A DNA stretch of 64,000 bases from Sideroxydans sp. (GTDB lineage: Bacteria > Pseudomonadota > Gammaproteobacteria > Burkholderiales > Gallionellaceae), in contig VMTA01000004.1 of the NCBI GenBank assembly GCA_013791855.1, positions 124,001 to 188,000 on the forward strand, given 5' to 3'. The position numbers and the translations under genes were made by a program. Shown piece after piece: positions 29,244 through 37,060 of the stretch. Every line of letters starts with the position of its first letter. Positions within the stretch are counted from its first letter, which is position 1. Below the pieces are notes generated by a model. The model was not told where the DNA came from. It saw nothing but the letters and a program-made list of their open reading frames with translations, and searched no databases.

Positions 29244-29298
29244 TAGCAACTGACTCCTAATCTTTTAGTCGACAGTTCAAGTCTGTCAGGGCCCGCCA
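29244..29298 (+). pseudogene. Degenerate 3' part of the tRNA (likely att remnant)
   Basis: Aligns without gaps to 27551-27605 of the intact tRNA, 41 of 55 bases identical, from the anticodon arm to a final GGGCCCGCCA. The anticodon triplet is CCT instead of CAT and the anticodon stem is broken, but the T stem has paired changes (GACAG/CTGTC). There is no 5' half, so it is not a working tRNA. It begins 4 bp after the fic stop. Confidence 0.8.
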
Positions 29299-29305
29299 AT
29301 ATAAG

Positions 29306-29334
29306 AGCCTCGCATCATTGCGAGGCTTTTTGTT
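29306..29334 (+). terminator. Terminator after the tRNA remnant, facing the LysR gene end
   Basis: Perfect 9-bp stem AGCCTCGCA/TGCGAGGCT with TCAT loop and TTTTTGTTT after it. It has the GC-rich look of the host and may be the original terminator of the tRNA gene before the island entered. Confidence 0.88.
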
Positions 29335-29348
29335 TGTGCGAGCAGAGA

Positions 29349-30254
29349 TCATGCAAGTTTCATTGCGCTCTCAAGATGGTCCAGGAACGCGCGTGTCTTG
29401 CTGGGCAGGAAACGTCGCATCGGCATCACCGCCCACGCGGTGACGGATGGGAAACACCAGTCCGGCAGCACGCGCACCAATCTATTCTTCTTCACATCTT
29501 CTTCCGCGAACGGTACGGGCAGCATGCCGATGCCGGCGCCATCCAGCAGTAATTGCTGGATGACGCTGATGGAATTCAGCGTCATGCGTCCCGGCGGCAC
29601 ACCCGCCCATTCTTCTTTGCCGCGCAATAGCTTCCACGGTTGCGGCTGTCCGAGGTTGGAGGCCATGCGCAGCGAGGTGTGACGCTGTAATTCGTCCGGA
29701 TGTCGCGGTGCGGGGTGCAGTGCCAGATAGATGGGACTGGCATATAAGGCAAGATGCTGCTCGTCCAGTTTGCGCGCGACCAGCGTGGAATCGTTCGCCA
29801 ATTCCCCCATGCGAATGGCGAGGTCGAAACGTTCGCCGATCAGGTCTACCAGACGCGAACTCAAATCGAGTTCCAGTTCGATCTCCGGATAGGCTTCGAT
29901 GAAGGTGGCAAGTGCGCGCGACAAGGTGCGTCTGGCATAGTCTTCCGGCATGGAGATGCGCAGGCTGCCGCGCGGTTGCACATCCTGACTGCGCGCGAAA
30001 TCCTGGGTGGTTGCGACTTCTTCGGTGACGCGGCGGCAGTGGTCGAGGAAGGCCAGTCCGAATTCGGTGAGCGACAGGCGGCGCGTGGTGCGGATCAACA
30101 GTTTTTGTCCCAGCAACTCTTCCAGATTGCCCAAGCGGCGCGAGACGGTGGCTTTCGGCATGCCGAGTTGCTCGGCGGCGCGCACCAAGCTGGACTGTTC
30201 AGCGATGCTGGCAAACAGGATCATGTCATCGGCCGAGATATTCTTTTGTTCCAT
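29349..30254 (-). CDS. LysR family transcriptional regulator
   Basis: A 301-residue LysR protein: N-terminal helix-turn-helix (about 8-65; SLVRAAEQLGMPKATVSRRLGNLEELLG), linker helix, and a C-terminal substrate-binding type effector domain from about 95 (GSLRISMPEDYARRTL). It resembles the CrgA/AaeR-like group of betaproteobacterial LysR regulators. It is divergent from the pirin gene with 89 bp between them, the classical layout for LysR control of a neighbour, so it probably regulates pirin-yceI-OYE in response to an electrophile or redox signal (inference). Confidence 0.92.
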   Translation of the reverse strand: MEQKNISADDMILFASIAEQSSLVRAAEQLGMPKATVSRRLGNLEELLGQKLLIRTTRRLSLTEFGLAFLDHCRRVTEEVATTQDFARSQDVQPRGSLRISMPEDYARRTLSRALATFIEAYPEIELELDLSSRLVDLIGERFDLAIRMGELANDSTLVARKLDEQHLALYASPIYLALHPAPRHPDELQRHTSLRMASNLGQPQPWKLLRGKEEWAGVPPGRMTLNSISVIQQLLLDGAGIGMLPVPFAEEDVKKNRLVRVLPDWCFPSVTAWAVMPMRRFLPSKTRAFLDHLESAMKLA

Positions 30255-30260
30255 TTACGG

Positions 30261-30315
30261 GATAGTCTATCTCGGTATGCTAGGTTTATCTATGTTTTTG
30301 GAACGCATAATATGC
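30261..30315. promoter_or_regulatory. LysR/pirin intergenic palindromes
   Basis: Two perfect 11-bp palindromes: GATAGTCTATC (30261-30271), which fits the T-N11-A type LysR half-site rule, and GCATAATATGC (30305-30315), which overlaps a CATAAT -10-like box for the pirin gene. Both lie in the 89 bp between the divergent genes. Confidence 0.45.
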
Positions 30316-30343
30316 AACCACTTTAGTCAACCAAGGAAATGCC

Positions 30344-31210
30344 ATGAACACGGCAACCCCAACAACCCTCAAGCGATCACGCAACATCGAACGTCTGGTG
30401 CAGGGCGTGGCCACATCGGACGGCGCGGGCGTCAGTCTGACGCGTGTGTTGACCGGCAAGTTGCAACGCCGCCTCGATCCATTCCTGATGCTGGATGCAT
30501 TCGGTAGCGACGATCCGGACGATTACATCGCCGGTTTTCCCGATCATCCGCATCGCGGCTTCGAGACCATCACCTATATGTTGTCCGGGCGTATGCGCCA
30601 CCGCGACAGTGCTGGGCACGAAGGGCTGCTGGAGAACGGCGGTATGCAGTGGATGATCGCCGGACGCGGTGCAATCCATTCCGAGATACCCGAACAGGAA
30701 GACGGGCTGATGGAAGGTTTTCAGCTTTGGCTCAACCTGCCCGCACGCAACAAGATGGCCGCGCCTTGGTACAAGGATTTTTCATCGGCAGAGATTCCCG
30801 AATACACCACGCCGGAGGGTGTGACCGTGCGCGTGATAGCGGGCGAGAGCAACGGTGTGGTGGGCGCGATGACGCGAGAAGTCACCGAGCCGGTCTATCT
30901 GGACATCCATCTGCCTGCGGCGACTCGACTATCCACTGCGCTACCGGCCACGCATAACGCATTCGTCTATGTCTATCGCGGTGCGGTGCAGGTCGGCGAT
31001 ACGCAGGTGGACGCGCAACGCATGGGGATATTGGGCAATGCGCCCGATGCGGATGGCGTGACGATCTCCGCCGCCGGTGATGCGCGCCTGATCATGGTGG
31101 CAGGCAAACCGCTCGACGAACCCATCGTGCAATACGGCCCATTCGTGATGAATACGCAGGAAGAGATCCATCAGGCGCTGGATGATTATCGCAGCGGGCG
31201 GTTGGCATGA
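30344..31210 (+). CDS. Pirin family protein
   Basis: A 288-residue double-cupin protein. The N-terminal cupin metal motif is seen in DHPHRGFETITYMLSGRMRHRDS (His-x-His and a later His) and GGMQWMIAGRGAIHSE (His/Glu). Bacterial pirins are reported as quercetinase-like dioxygenases or as partners of dehydrogenases; which applies is not told by sequence. First gene of a plus-strand run with two YceI proteins, an old yellow enzyme and a glutaredoxin-like protein; divergent from a LysR regulator. Together this looks like a small redox or electrophile response unit. Confidence 0.92.
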   Translation: MNTATPTTLKRSRNIERLVQGVATSDGAGVSLTRVLTGKLQRRLDPFLMLDAFGSDDPDDYIAGFPDHPHRGFETITYMLSGRMRHRDSAGHEGLLENGGMQWMIAGRGAIHSEIPEQEDGLMEGFQLWLNLPARNKMAAPWYKDFSSAEIPEYTTPEGVTVRVIAGESNGVVGAMTREVTEPVYLDIHLPAATRLSTALPATHNAFVYVYRGAVQVGDTQVDAQRMGILGNAPDADGVTISAAGDARLIMVAGKPLDEPIVQYGPFVMNTQEEIHQALDDYRSGRLA

Positions 31211-31227
31211 ATCCAAGGGAGAGTTCT

Positions 31228-31803
31228 ATGTTTGGAGCAATAGTGAAACTGGCCGTGGCATTCGTGCTGATGTCTGTCGGCGTGTCCCATGCTGTCGAAT
31301 ATCGCCAGGTTCAGGCGAACGAAAGCACGGTGATGTTTGGATACACCCAGATGGGGGTGTCTATGGAAGGCAAGTTCAGCAGGTTCACTGCGCAACTCGC
31401 TTTCGATCCGGCCAAGCTGAAGCCTGCACAAGCCAAGATCGAGATCAACATCGCCAGCATCGATACCGGTGTGGATGAAGCGAACGAAGAAGTGGTCGGC
31501 AAGCAGTGGTTCAATGCGCAAACCTTTCCGACTGCGAGTTTCGTTTCAACCGGAATGAAGTCGTTGGGCGGTGATCGTTATGAAGCCAGCGGCCAACTCA
31601 GCATCAAAGGCACGACGCGGGATGTCGTTGTGCCGGTCACTTTCAGCAGTGCCGGCGCGCGCGGTCAATTCGACGGCGTGTTGAACATCAAACGTCTCGA
31701 CTATGCGATAGGTGAAGGTGCGTGGTCGGATGTCGGCACAGTCGCTGATGAAATACAGATCAAGTTCCATTTTGTTGTCACCGCAGCACCCAACAAGAAG
31801 TAA
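31228..31803 (+). CDS. YceI family periplasmic protein (first copy)
   Basis: A 191-residue exported lipocalin-like protein; YceI folds bind polyisoprenoids such as ubiquinone precursors. The signal peptide is about residues 1-21 (VGVSHAVEY). Domain marks: STVMFGYTQMGVSMEGKFSRF and the conserved SIDTGVDEANEEV, IKGTTRDVVVPVTF. I chose the ATG at 31228 because AAGGGAGAG stands 5-13 nt before it; an ATG at 31207, overlapping the pirin stop, would add a polar extension ahead of the signal peptide. A second YceI gene follows after 26 bp. Confidence 0.88.
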   Translation: MFGAIVKLAVAFVLMSVGVSHAVEYRQVQANESTVMFGYTQMGVSMEGKFSRFTAQLAFDPAKLKPAQAKIEINIASIDTGVDEANEEVVGKQWFNAQTFPTASFVSTGMKSLGGDRYEASGQLSIKGTTRDVVVPVTFSSAGARGQFDGVLNIKRLDYAIGEGAWSDVGTVADEIQIKFHFVVTAAPNKK

Positions 31804-31829
31804 TCCCAACCCACGCAAAGGAGAGCAAC

Positions 31830-32396
31830 ATGAAACGCACCCTGACTACATTGATCGCCACATTGTTTGCCGCGACTGCCTATTCTGCCCCGGAGACCTA
31901 CATGATCGAACCGACACATTCCATGCCGCGTTTCGAATACAACCATCTCGGATATTCCATTCAACTCAGCCGCTTCGACAAAGTCTCCGGCAGCATCACG
32001 CTGGACCGTGCGAAGAAGACCGGCGCAGTCGATGTCACCATCGATGCCAAGTCGGTCAACACCGGTTCGGCCCTGTTCAACGAGCATATTCAAGCTGCCG
32101 ACTTCTTCGACACCGAGATGTTCCCCACCATCACTTACAAATCGAGCAAGGTCAAATTCAAGGGAGACCAGCCGGTGTCAGTGGCAGGCGAGCTAACGAT
32201 CAAGGACATCACCAAGCCGGTCACGCTCACCATCGATTCCTTCCATTGCATGCCGCACCCGATGGTGAAGAAAGAAGCCTGCGGCGCGACTGCCACGGCC
32301 AAGGTGAAACGCTCCGACTTCGACATGGCCAAGAATGTTCCTTACGTCGGCGATGAAGTGACATTGACCATCCCGGTGGAAGCGATCAAGCAGTAA
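31830..32396 (+). CDS. YceI family periplasmic protein (second copy)
   Basis: A 188-residue YceI protein with a signal peptide (about 1-19, TAYSAPET) and the canonical YceI core: HSMPRFEYNHLGYSIQLSRFDKVSGSI, the SVNTGSALFNEHIQAADFFDTEMFPTI block, and the two-Cys C-terminal hairpin (FHCMPHP...KEACGA) that can form a disulfide. It is nearer to typical YceI than its neighbour, which lacks the His and Cys pattern. The pair are tandem paralogues that have diverged. AAGGAG ribosome site before the ATG. Confidence 0.92.
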   Translation: MKRTLTTLIATLFAATAYSAPETYMIEPTHSMPRFEYNHLGYSIQLSRFDKVSGSITLDRAKKTGAVDVTIDAKSVNTGSALFNEHIQAADFFDTEMFPTITYKSSKVKFKGDQPVSVAGELTIKDITKPVTLTIDSFHCMPHPMVKKEACGATATAKVKRSDFDMAKNVPYVGDEVTLTIPVEAIKQ

Positions 32397-32454
32397 AGAA
32401 CAAGCCGCCGGTCACGTGGCCGGCGGGAAACAGAACAGCAACAAAGGAAACGAT

Positions 32455-33522
32455 ATGACGCAAACATTATTCACCCCGACCATGCTCGGCAAACTGCAAC
32501 TCAAGAACCGCATCGTGATGGCGCCGATGACGCGCTCGCGCGCCACCGGCAACGTGCCGAACGAACTCATGGAAAAGTATTACGCGCTTCGTGTGGACGC
32601 GGGACTCATCATCACTGAAGGTACCTCGCCATCCGCCAATGGTCTGGGTTATGCACGTATCCCGGGGCTGTTCTCAGGCGAGCAGGTGCAGGGATGGAAG
32701 AGGGTGAACGATGCGGTGCATGCCAAGGGCGGCAAGATTTTCGTGCAGTTGATGCACACCGGACGCGTCAGCCATCCGGCCAATATGCAACCCGGAACCA
32801 GGATCGTCGCACCGTCAGCGGTCGCTTTAGCCGGTGATATGTGGACGGACAGCAACGGCATGCAGCCTTATCCTGCGCCGACCGAGATGAGCGAGGAAGA
32901 CATCACCACCGCCATCGTCGAATATGCACAAGCATCGAAGAATGCTATCGCTGCCGGTTTCGATGGGGTTGAGTTACATGCCGCGAACGGCTATCTGATC
33001 GATCAGTTCCTCAACACCGCCACCAACCAGCGCACCGACCAGTGGGGCGGCAGCGTGGAGAACCGTATCCGCTTCGCGGTGGAAGTCGCCAAGGCCAGTG
33101 CGGCTGCGATCGGCGCGGATCGTATCGGTCTGCGAATCTCTCCCTACGGCGTGTTCAACGGCACTGCAGCCGACGCCAAGATGGATGCGCTGTATCTGCG
33201 ACTGGTCGAAGAACTGAATGCCATCGGTCTGGTTTACATCCATATCGTCGATCACAGCTCCATGGGCGCACCGGAAGTCAGCCCCGAGTTGAAGCAGAAG
33301 ATACGCGCCAACTTCAAAGGAAAATACATCCTCTCCGGCGGCTACGATGCGGCGCGCGCCAATGCCGATCTCGATGCGCAAAAAGGCGATCTGGTCGCCT
33401 TCGGTCGCCCCTTCATCTCCAATCCCGATCTGGTGAGCAAGCTGCAAAGCGGTGCCGAGTTGACGCCGCCAGACATGGCGACGTTCTACACGCCGGGCGA
33501 GAAGGGTTACACCGACTACTGA
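32455..33522 (+). CDS. Old yellow enzyme family alkene reductase (NemA-like)
   Basis: FMN-dependent, NADPH-using reductase of activated C=C bonds and electrophiles such as N-ethylmaleimide or nitro compounds. The 355 residues match NemA. Seen: KNRIVMAPMTRSRA at the start, the substrate His/Asn pair region (VELHAANGYLIDQFLN), NQRTDQWGGSVENRIRF and the phosphate-binding end (ILSGGYDAARA, VAFGRPFISNPDL). The start is the ATG at 32455 with AAAGGA upstream. Its stop TGA shares two bases with the next ATG. Confidence 0.93.
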   Translation: MTQTLFTPTMLGKLQLKNRIVMAPMTRSRATGNVPNELMEKYYALRVDAGLIITEGTSPSANGLGYARIPGLFSGEQVQGWKRVNDAVHAKGGKIFVQLMHTGRVSHPANMQPGTRIVAPSAVALAGDMWTDSNGMQPYPAPTEMSEEDITTAIVEYAQASKNAIAAGFDGVELHAANGYLIDQFLNTATNQRTDQWGGSVENRIRFAVEVAKASAAAIGADRIGLRISPYGVFNGTAADAKMDALYLRLVEELNAIGLVYIHIVDHSSMGAPEVSPELKQKIRANFKGKYILSGGYDAARANADLDAQKGDLVAFGRPFISNPDLVSKLQSGAELTPPDMATFYTPGEKGYTDY

Positions 33523-33743
33523 TGAAGCTGGTCCTCTACAGCACTTCGCATTGCCATCTGTGCGAGCAGGCAGAAGTCTTGCTCGCACAAATCGGTGTCG
33601 AGGCGGAACATGTCGATATCGTGGAGGACGACGCATTGCTGGAAAGCTATGGCACGCGCATCCCGGTGGTGAAGAGAATGGATGACGGCAGCGAACTCGG
33701 CTGGCCGTTCGATATCGAAGCCTTGCGCCGCTTCATCGCGTAA
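33522..33743 (+). CDS. Glutaredoxin family protein (DUF836 type)
   Basis: A 73-residue thioredoxin-fold mini-protein with redox pair C11-H-L-C14 near the N-terminus and the conserved cis-Pro segment TRIPVVKR. These proteins are thought to reduce disulfides or handle glutathione adducts. It overlaps the OYE stop (TGATG), which suggests joint expression in the electrophile/redox unit. It is convergent with the PhnE gene, leaving only 3 bp between the stops and no terminator that I can see. Confidence 0.85.
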   Translation: MKLVLYSTSHCHLCEQAEVLLAQIGVEAEHVDIVEDDALLESYGTRIPVVKRMDDGSELGWPFDIEALRRFIA

Positions 33744-33746
33744 GCG

Positions 33747-34544
33747 TTATTTCCCAGTCAGTCTGCGCCGTAGCCAGAAACTCACAGTATCCACCACGGT
33801 GATCATCAACAGCATCGCGATGATGACGGTGGCGGCTTGCTGCATCTGAAACAGCGAAAGATGATATTTCAGCATCTGTCCCAAACCACCGGCACCGACG
33901 ATACCAAGGATGGCCGCCGCGCGGATGTTGTTCTCCCAGCGATACAGTGTGTACGACATCAACTGCGGCGCGATCTGCGGTAGCGCGGCATAGAAGAACG
34001 CACTCAGTGCACCGGCACCGTTCAGGCGCAGTGTGTCCTCGCATGCGGGTGGCAGATTCTCCAGCGCATCGGCGAACAATCTGCCGAGCACGCCGCTAGT
34101 GTGTATCGCCAATGCCAGCGTTCCCGCGAACGGCCCCAAACCTGCCGCGATCAGCAGGATCACCGCCCACACCAATTCGGGAATAGAACGCAATACATTG
34201 AGCGCCAATCGCACGATGCCACGTGCGACAGCGCCGAACCTGCCACTTGCAGGCAGCGCCAAAGCCAGACCGACCACGAACGCGATGCCGGTGCCGAGCG
34301 CCGACATGGATAGCGTCTCCAATGTGCCTTCGGCAACGCGGATCAGGAACGGCACCGCCATCTCAGGTGGCGCAAAACCTTGCAGGAATTCCATGCTGGA
34401 ACGCACCGCACTGGTGGTGAACAGTTCGCCCCATTTGATGTTCAAGGAATAGAAACTGGCAGCAATCAGCGCCAGCAGCCCGAGCAGCAAAGCCAGCGTG
34501 GCAGGCGCGATGACGGGCGGCGGAGCGGGGCGGCGACTATTCAT
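33747..34544 (-). CDS. phnE: PhnE-type ABC transporter permease (second)
   Basis: A 265-residue inner-membrane permease with about six helices and the loop that meets the ATPase (the EAA-like RLNGAGALSAFFYAALPQIAP near 170-190). It belongs to the PhnE family with the motif YTLYRWENNIRAAAILGIVGAGGLG. It is the last of a four-gene importer operon phnD-phnC-phnE-phnE and starts one base after the upstream permease stop. The two permeases are different enough to form a heterodimer. Substrate is discussed under phnD. Confidence 0.9.
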   Translation of the reverse strand: MNSRRPAPPPVIAPATLALLLGLLALIAASFYSLNIKWGELFTTSAVRSSMEFLQGFAPPEMAVPFLIRVAEGTLETLSMSALGTGIAFVVGLALALPASGRFGAVARGIVRLALNVLRSIPELVWAVILLIAAGLGPFAGTLALAIHTSGVLGRLFADALENLPPACEDTLRLNGAGALSAFFYAALPQIAPQLMSYTLYRWENNIRAAAILGIVGAGGLGQMLKYHLSLFQMQQAATVIIAMLLMITVVDTVSFWLRRRLTGK

Positions 34545-34545
34545 C

Positions 34546-35373
34546 TCAGCCCAACTTCTTGCGCAGGAAAGTGCTGACCAGGTCGGCCCCGGCCACCAGC
34601 AACACGAAGATGATCAGCATGGTGGAAACTTCCGCACCCGCCAGCATCTTCATCGACTCATCCATGCGCTGGCCGATGCCGCCCGCGCCGACGAAGCCCA
34701 TCACCACCGAACCGCGTATCGCGCATTCCCAGCGATAGGTGGTGTAAGACACCAACTCTGAACCCGCCGCAGGCAGCGCGCCATAGAACAAGGCTGACAG
34801 TCGGCTGCTACCGTTTTGCAGCAATGCTTCAGTGGCATGCGCTTCGGACGATTCCAATATCTCGGCATAGACTTTGCCGAGCATGCCGCTGTAAGTCAGC
34901 GCGATAGCCAGCACGCCAGCGGTCGGGCCGAGGCCGACGATGCGCACCAGCAACAAAGCCCACACCAGCTCTGGCACGCTGCGCAACACGACCAACAACC
35001 AGCGCGCAGATTGTCGAACGAACGCACCCGCGATACGCATGCGACCCGACTCCAAGCGAGAGATGGACAATGATTCCGTCGCCAGCAAAGTGAGCGGGAT
35101 CGCGCCCAGCAAGGCCAGCGTGAGTCCGGCGGTAGCGATGGCGATAGTCTGCCAGGTGGCCTCCAGCATCAACAACAGAAAGTCGGAGGAATGCGCGGGC
35201 GGGAAGAAGCTCGACAGAAAGTACCAGGTCGCGTCCAGACTCTGCGCATCGAACAATATCCACGGCTTGAATTCGCTGGCGACCAGCATCGGCCACAATA
35301 CAATCAGCGCGATCAAGGTGGCGGTGATGCGCCCGCGCCAGGCCGGATCGGGATGGGCGGCACGCATCTTCAT
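34546..35373 (-). CDS. phnE: PhnE-type ABC transporter permease (first)
   Basis: A 275-residue permease of the same family as its neighbour, with a longer periplasmic N-terminal part and the family motif YTTYRWECAIRGSVVMGFVGAGGIGQ. The coupling loop ALLQNGSSRLSALFYGALPAAG is present. The ATG overlaps the phnC stop (ATGA). It lies at the inner membrane as half of the channel together with the second PhnE. The gene order ATPase, permease, permease with a separate binding protein fits the phosphonate/phosphite/selenate-type importers. Confidence 0.9.
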   Translation of the reverse strand: MKMRAAHPDPAWRGRITATLIALIVLWPMLVASEFKPWILFDAQSLDATWYFLSSFFPPAHSSDFLLLMLEATWQTIAIATAGLTLALLGAIPLTLLATESLSISRLESGRMRIAGAFVRQSARWLLVVLRSVPELVWALLLVRIVGLGPTAGVLAIALTYSGMLGKVYAEILESSEAHATEALLQNGSSRLSALFYGALPAAGSELVSYTTYRWECAIRGSVVMGFVGAGGIGQRMDESMKMLAGAEVSTMLIIFVLLVAGADLVSTFLRKKLG

Positions 35374-36188
35374 GCGAAATGTGCTTCAGCCGGTTCGGGC
35401 GCGGGCGGAAGCGACTCACCCGACGCGTCCTGCTTCGCATTGCGATACAGCGCGGCAATCATCGCTTCCGTCACCGCTGCACGCGGCGAATCGAACACCA
35501 CACGCCCATCGCGCAAACCGATGATGCGCGGAAAATATTCGAGCGCCAGTTCCACCTGATGCAGGCTGCACACCAGCGTGGCGTTACGCGTCGTAGCTTC
35601 AGCTTGCAAGGTATGCAACGTCTGCCGCGACAAGGTCGGGTCGAGTGCGGACAGTGGCTCGTCCACTAGGAACGCATCGGCACTAGAAACCAACAAGCGA
35701 GCCATGCCGCAACGCTGACGTTCGCCGCCTGACAAACGATCCACGCGCGCATACAACTTGTCTTGCAGATCGAAACGCGCCAACGCGTCGTACGCGACAT
35801 CGGGATCGGCTGGCTTGATCAACGAAGCGATGGACTTCCAGAAACCCCATTGCGGCAAACGTCCGGCCAGTACCGCCGTCACCACACGCTGCCGTGGTGG
35901 CAGTGGCGGTGTCTGCGGTGCGAGGAACAGCCGGGCGCGCAACACATGGCGCGCCGCATGTTGCAGCGTCCACGGTTGCGTATCGAACACAGAGAACTCA
36001 CCGGAAGTCGGCGGATGGGCGCAGGCTAACGTATGCAGCAAGGTCGTCTTGCCCGCACCCGAGGGGCCGATCAAGGCGATCTGCTCGCCTTGTTCTATCG
36101 TCAGCGTCACTGCATTCAAAGCATGGCCCAAGTCGGCGTGCGCCGCCGAAGCATGGCGCACGCTGACTTCGCGTAATACGAACGACAT
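35370..36188 (-). CDS. phnC: PhnC-type ABC transporter ATP-binding protein
   Basis: A 272-residue ATPase that powers the importer. Walker A IGPSGAGKTTLLHT (about 38-51), signature LSGGERQRCGMARLL (about 153-167), Walker B AFLVDEPLSALDP, and the H-loop SLHQVELAL are all intact. Membership of the PhnC group is judged from the gene neighbours. It overlaps the first permease by 4 bp and begins 2 bp after the binding-protein stop. Confidence 0.92.
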   Translation of the reverse strand: MSFVLREVSVRHASAAHADLGHALNAVTLTIEQGEQIALIGPSGAGKTTLLHTLACAHPPTSGEFSVFDTQPWTLQHAARHVLRARLFLAPQTPPLPPRQRVVTAVLAGRLPQWGFWKSIASLIKPADPDVAYDALARFDLQDKLYARVDRLSGGERQRCGMARLLVSSADAFLVDEPLSALDPTLSRQTLHTLQAEATTRNATLVCSLHQVELALEYFPRIIGLRDGRVVFDSPRAAVTEAMIAALYRNAKQDASGESLPPAPEPAEAHFA

Positions 36189-36190
36189 GT

Positions 36191-37060
36191 TTACTTCAGC
36201 AGACCTGCGCTGCGAGCAGCAGTCTCGATCGCACTGTAGTTCTCAGCCTTGGTGCGGATGAAACTCGAAGCGCGTTGCAGATCGAGGATCGCTTTGTCGT
36301 GTGCATTGTTTGCATTCAGGTCGAGGAAAGCCTTGGCCAGCTTCTCGCGCAGCGCGGGAGCCATGTCGGAACGTACGGTCCAGTTGTAATCGTAGTAGCC
36401 CGGTGTGGTGTAGAACACATGCACGGCTTTGGTATCGACCTTGCCTGCTGCCACAAGCTTGTTCCATACCGAGATGTTCAACGCACCCGCATCCACTTTG
36501 CCACCGGCAACCGCAGCGACGGTCGCATCATGCGCGCCGGAGAACGCGATACGCTTCATATCGTTTTCCGGGTTGATGTGCGCAGCCAGCAGGAAGGAAC
36601 GCGGCATCAGGTGACCGGAAGTGGAAGACTCGGAACCAAAAGTGAAGGTCTTGCCTTTCAGGTCTTGCAGGCTGGTGATGTCGTTACGTGTGGTGATGAA
36701 CACGGACTGGAACTTCTCGTCCTCAGCACGCTGCACCAGCGGGATCACCTTGTCGTGGCTGCGCACCTTGGCTTGCACGAAAGTGAAGCCGCCGAACCAG
36801 ACCATGTCCAGTTTGTCGTTGATCAGACCTTCCACAGAAGCGGCGTAATCGGTGACGGGGGTAAACTCGACCTTCATGCCCAGTTTCTTCTCCAGATACT
36901 CACCCAGCGGTTTGAACTTACGTTGCAACTCGGTCGGCGACTCGTCCGGGATGGCGGAAACGCGCAACACCGGCTGGGCTTGAGACAAGCTGGCGGTCAG
37001 CAATGTGACCGAGGCGAAAGCGATAGCAAAGAATGCTTTGATGATTTTTGAAGAAGACAT
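36191..37060 (-). CDS. phnD: PhnD-like periplasmic binding protein; phosphonate or possibly selenate importer
   Basis: A 289-residue binding protein with a signal peptide (about 1-28, ending SLSQAQP). The mature part begins LRVSAIPDESPTELQRKF and carries VTDYAASVEGLINDKLDMVWFGGFTFVQA and GSESSTSGHLMPR, a PhnD-family pattern. I recall the IPDESPTELQRKFKPLG type as close to the family named putative selenate transporter binding protein rather than classical phosphonate PhnD; this is from memory. No C-P lyase (phnG-M) or phosphonatase gene is near, which also speaks against phosphonate use. Ribosome site AAAGGG. Its mRNA seems to have a long structured leader. Confidence 0.85.
   Translation of the reverse strand: MSSSKIIKAFFAIAFASVTLLTASLSQAQPVLRVSAIPDESPTELQRKFKPLGEYLEKKLGMKVEFTPVTDYAASVEGLINDKLDMVWFGGFTFVQAKVRSHDKVIPLVQRAEDEKFQSVFITTRNDITSLQDLKGKTFTFGSESSTSGHLMPRSFLLAAHINPENDMKRIAFSGAHDATVAAVAGGKVDAGALNISVWNKLVAAGKVDTKAVHVFYTTPGYYDYNWTVRSDMAPALREKLAKAFLDLNANNAHDKAILDLQRASSFIRTKAENYSAIETAARSAGLLK

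Larger units (their letters stand above)
27606..29298. mobile_element. Small AT-rich island inserted at the tRNA gene, Fic cargo
   Basis: Between the intact tRNA and a degenerate copy of its 3' part the sequence is strongly AT-rich (for example only 14 of 60 bases in 27781-27840 are G or C), unlike the GC-rich flanks. It carries a terminator, a repeat array and one gene. No integrase, transposase or inverted ends were seen, so this is either the remnant of a larger tRNA-targeting island or an element mobilised by enzymes elsewhere. Limits are set by the two tRNA 3' ends. Confidence 0.75.

Noticed and set aside
29244-29298. Second functional tRNA gene
   Set aside because: There is no 5' half and the anticodon stem does not pair.
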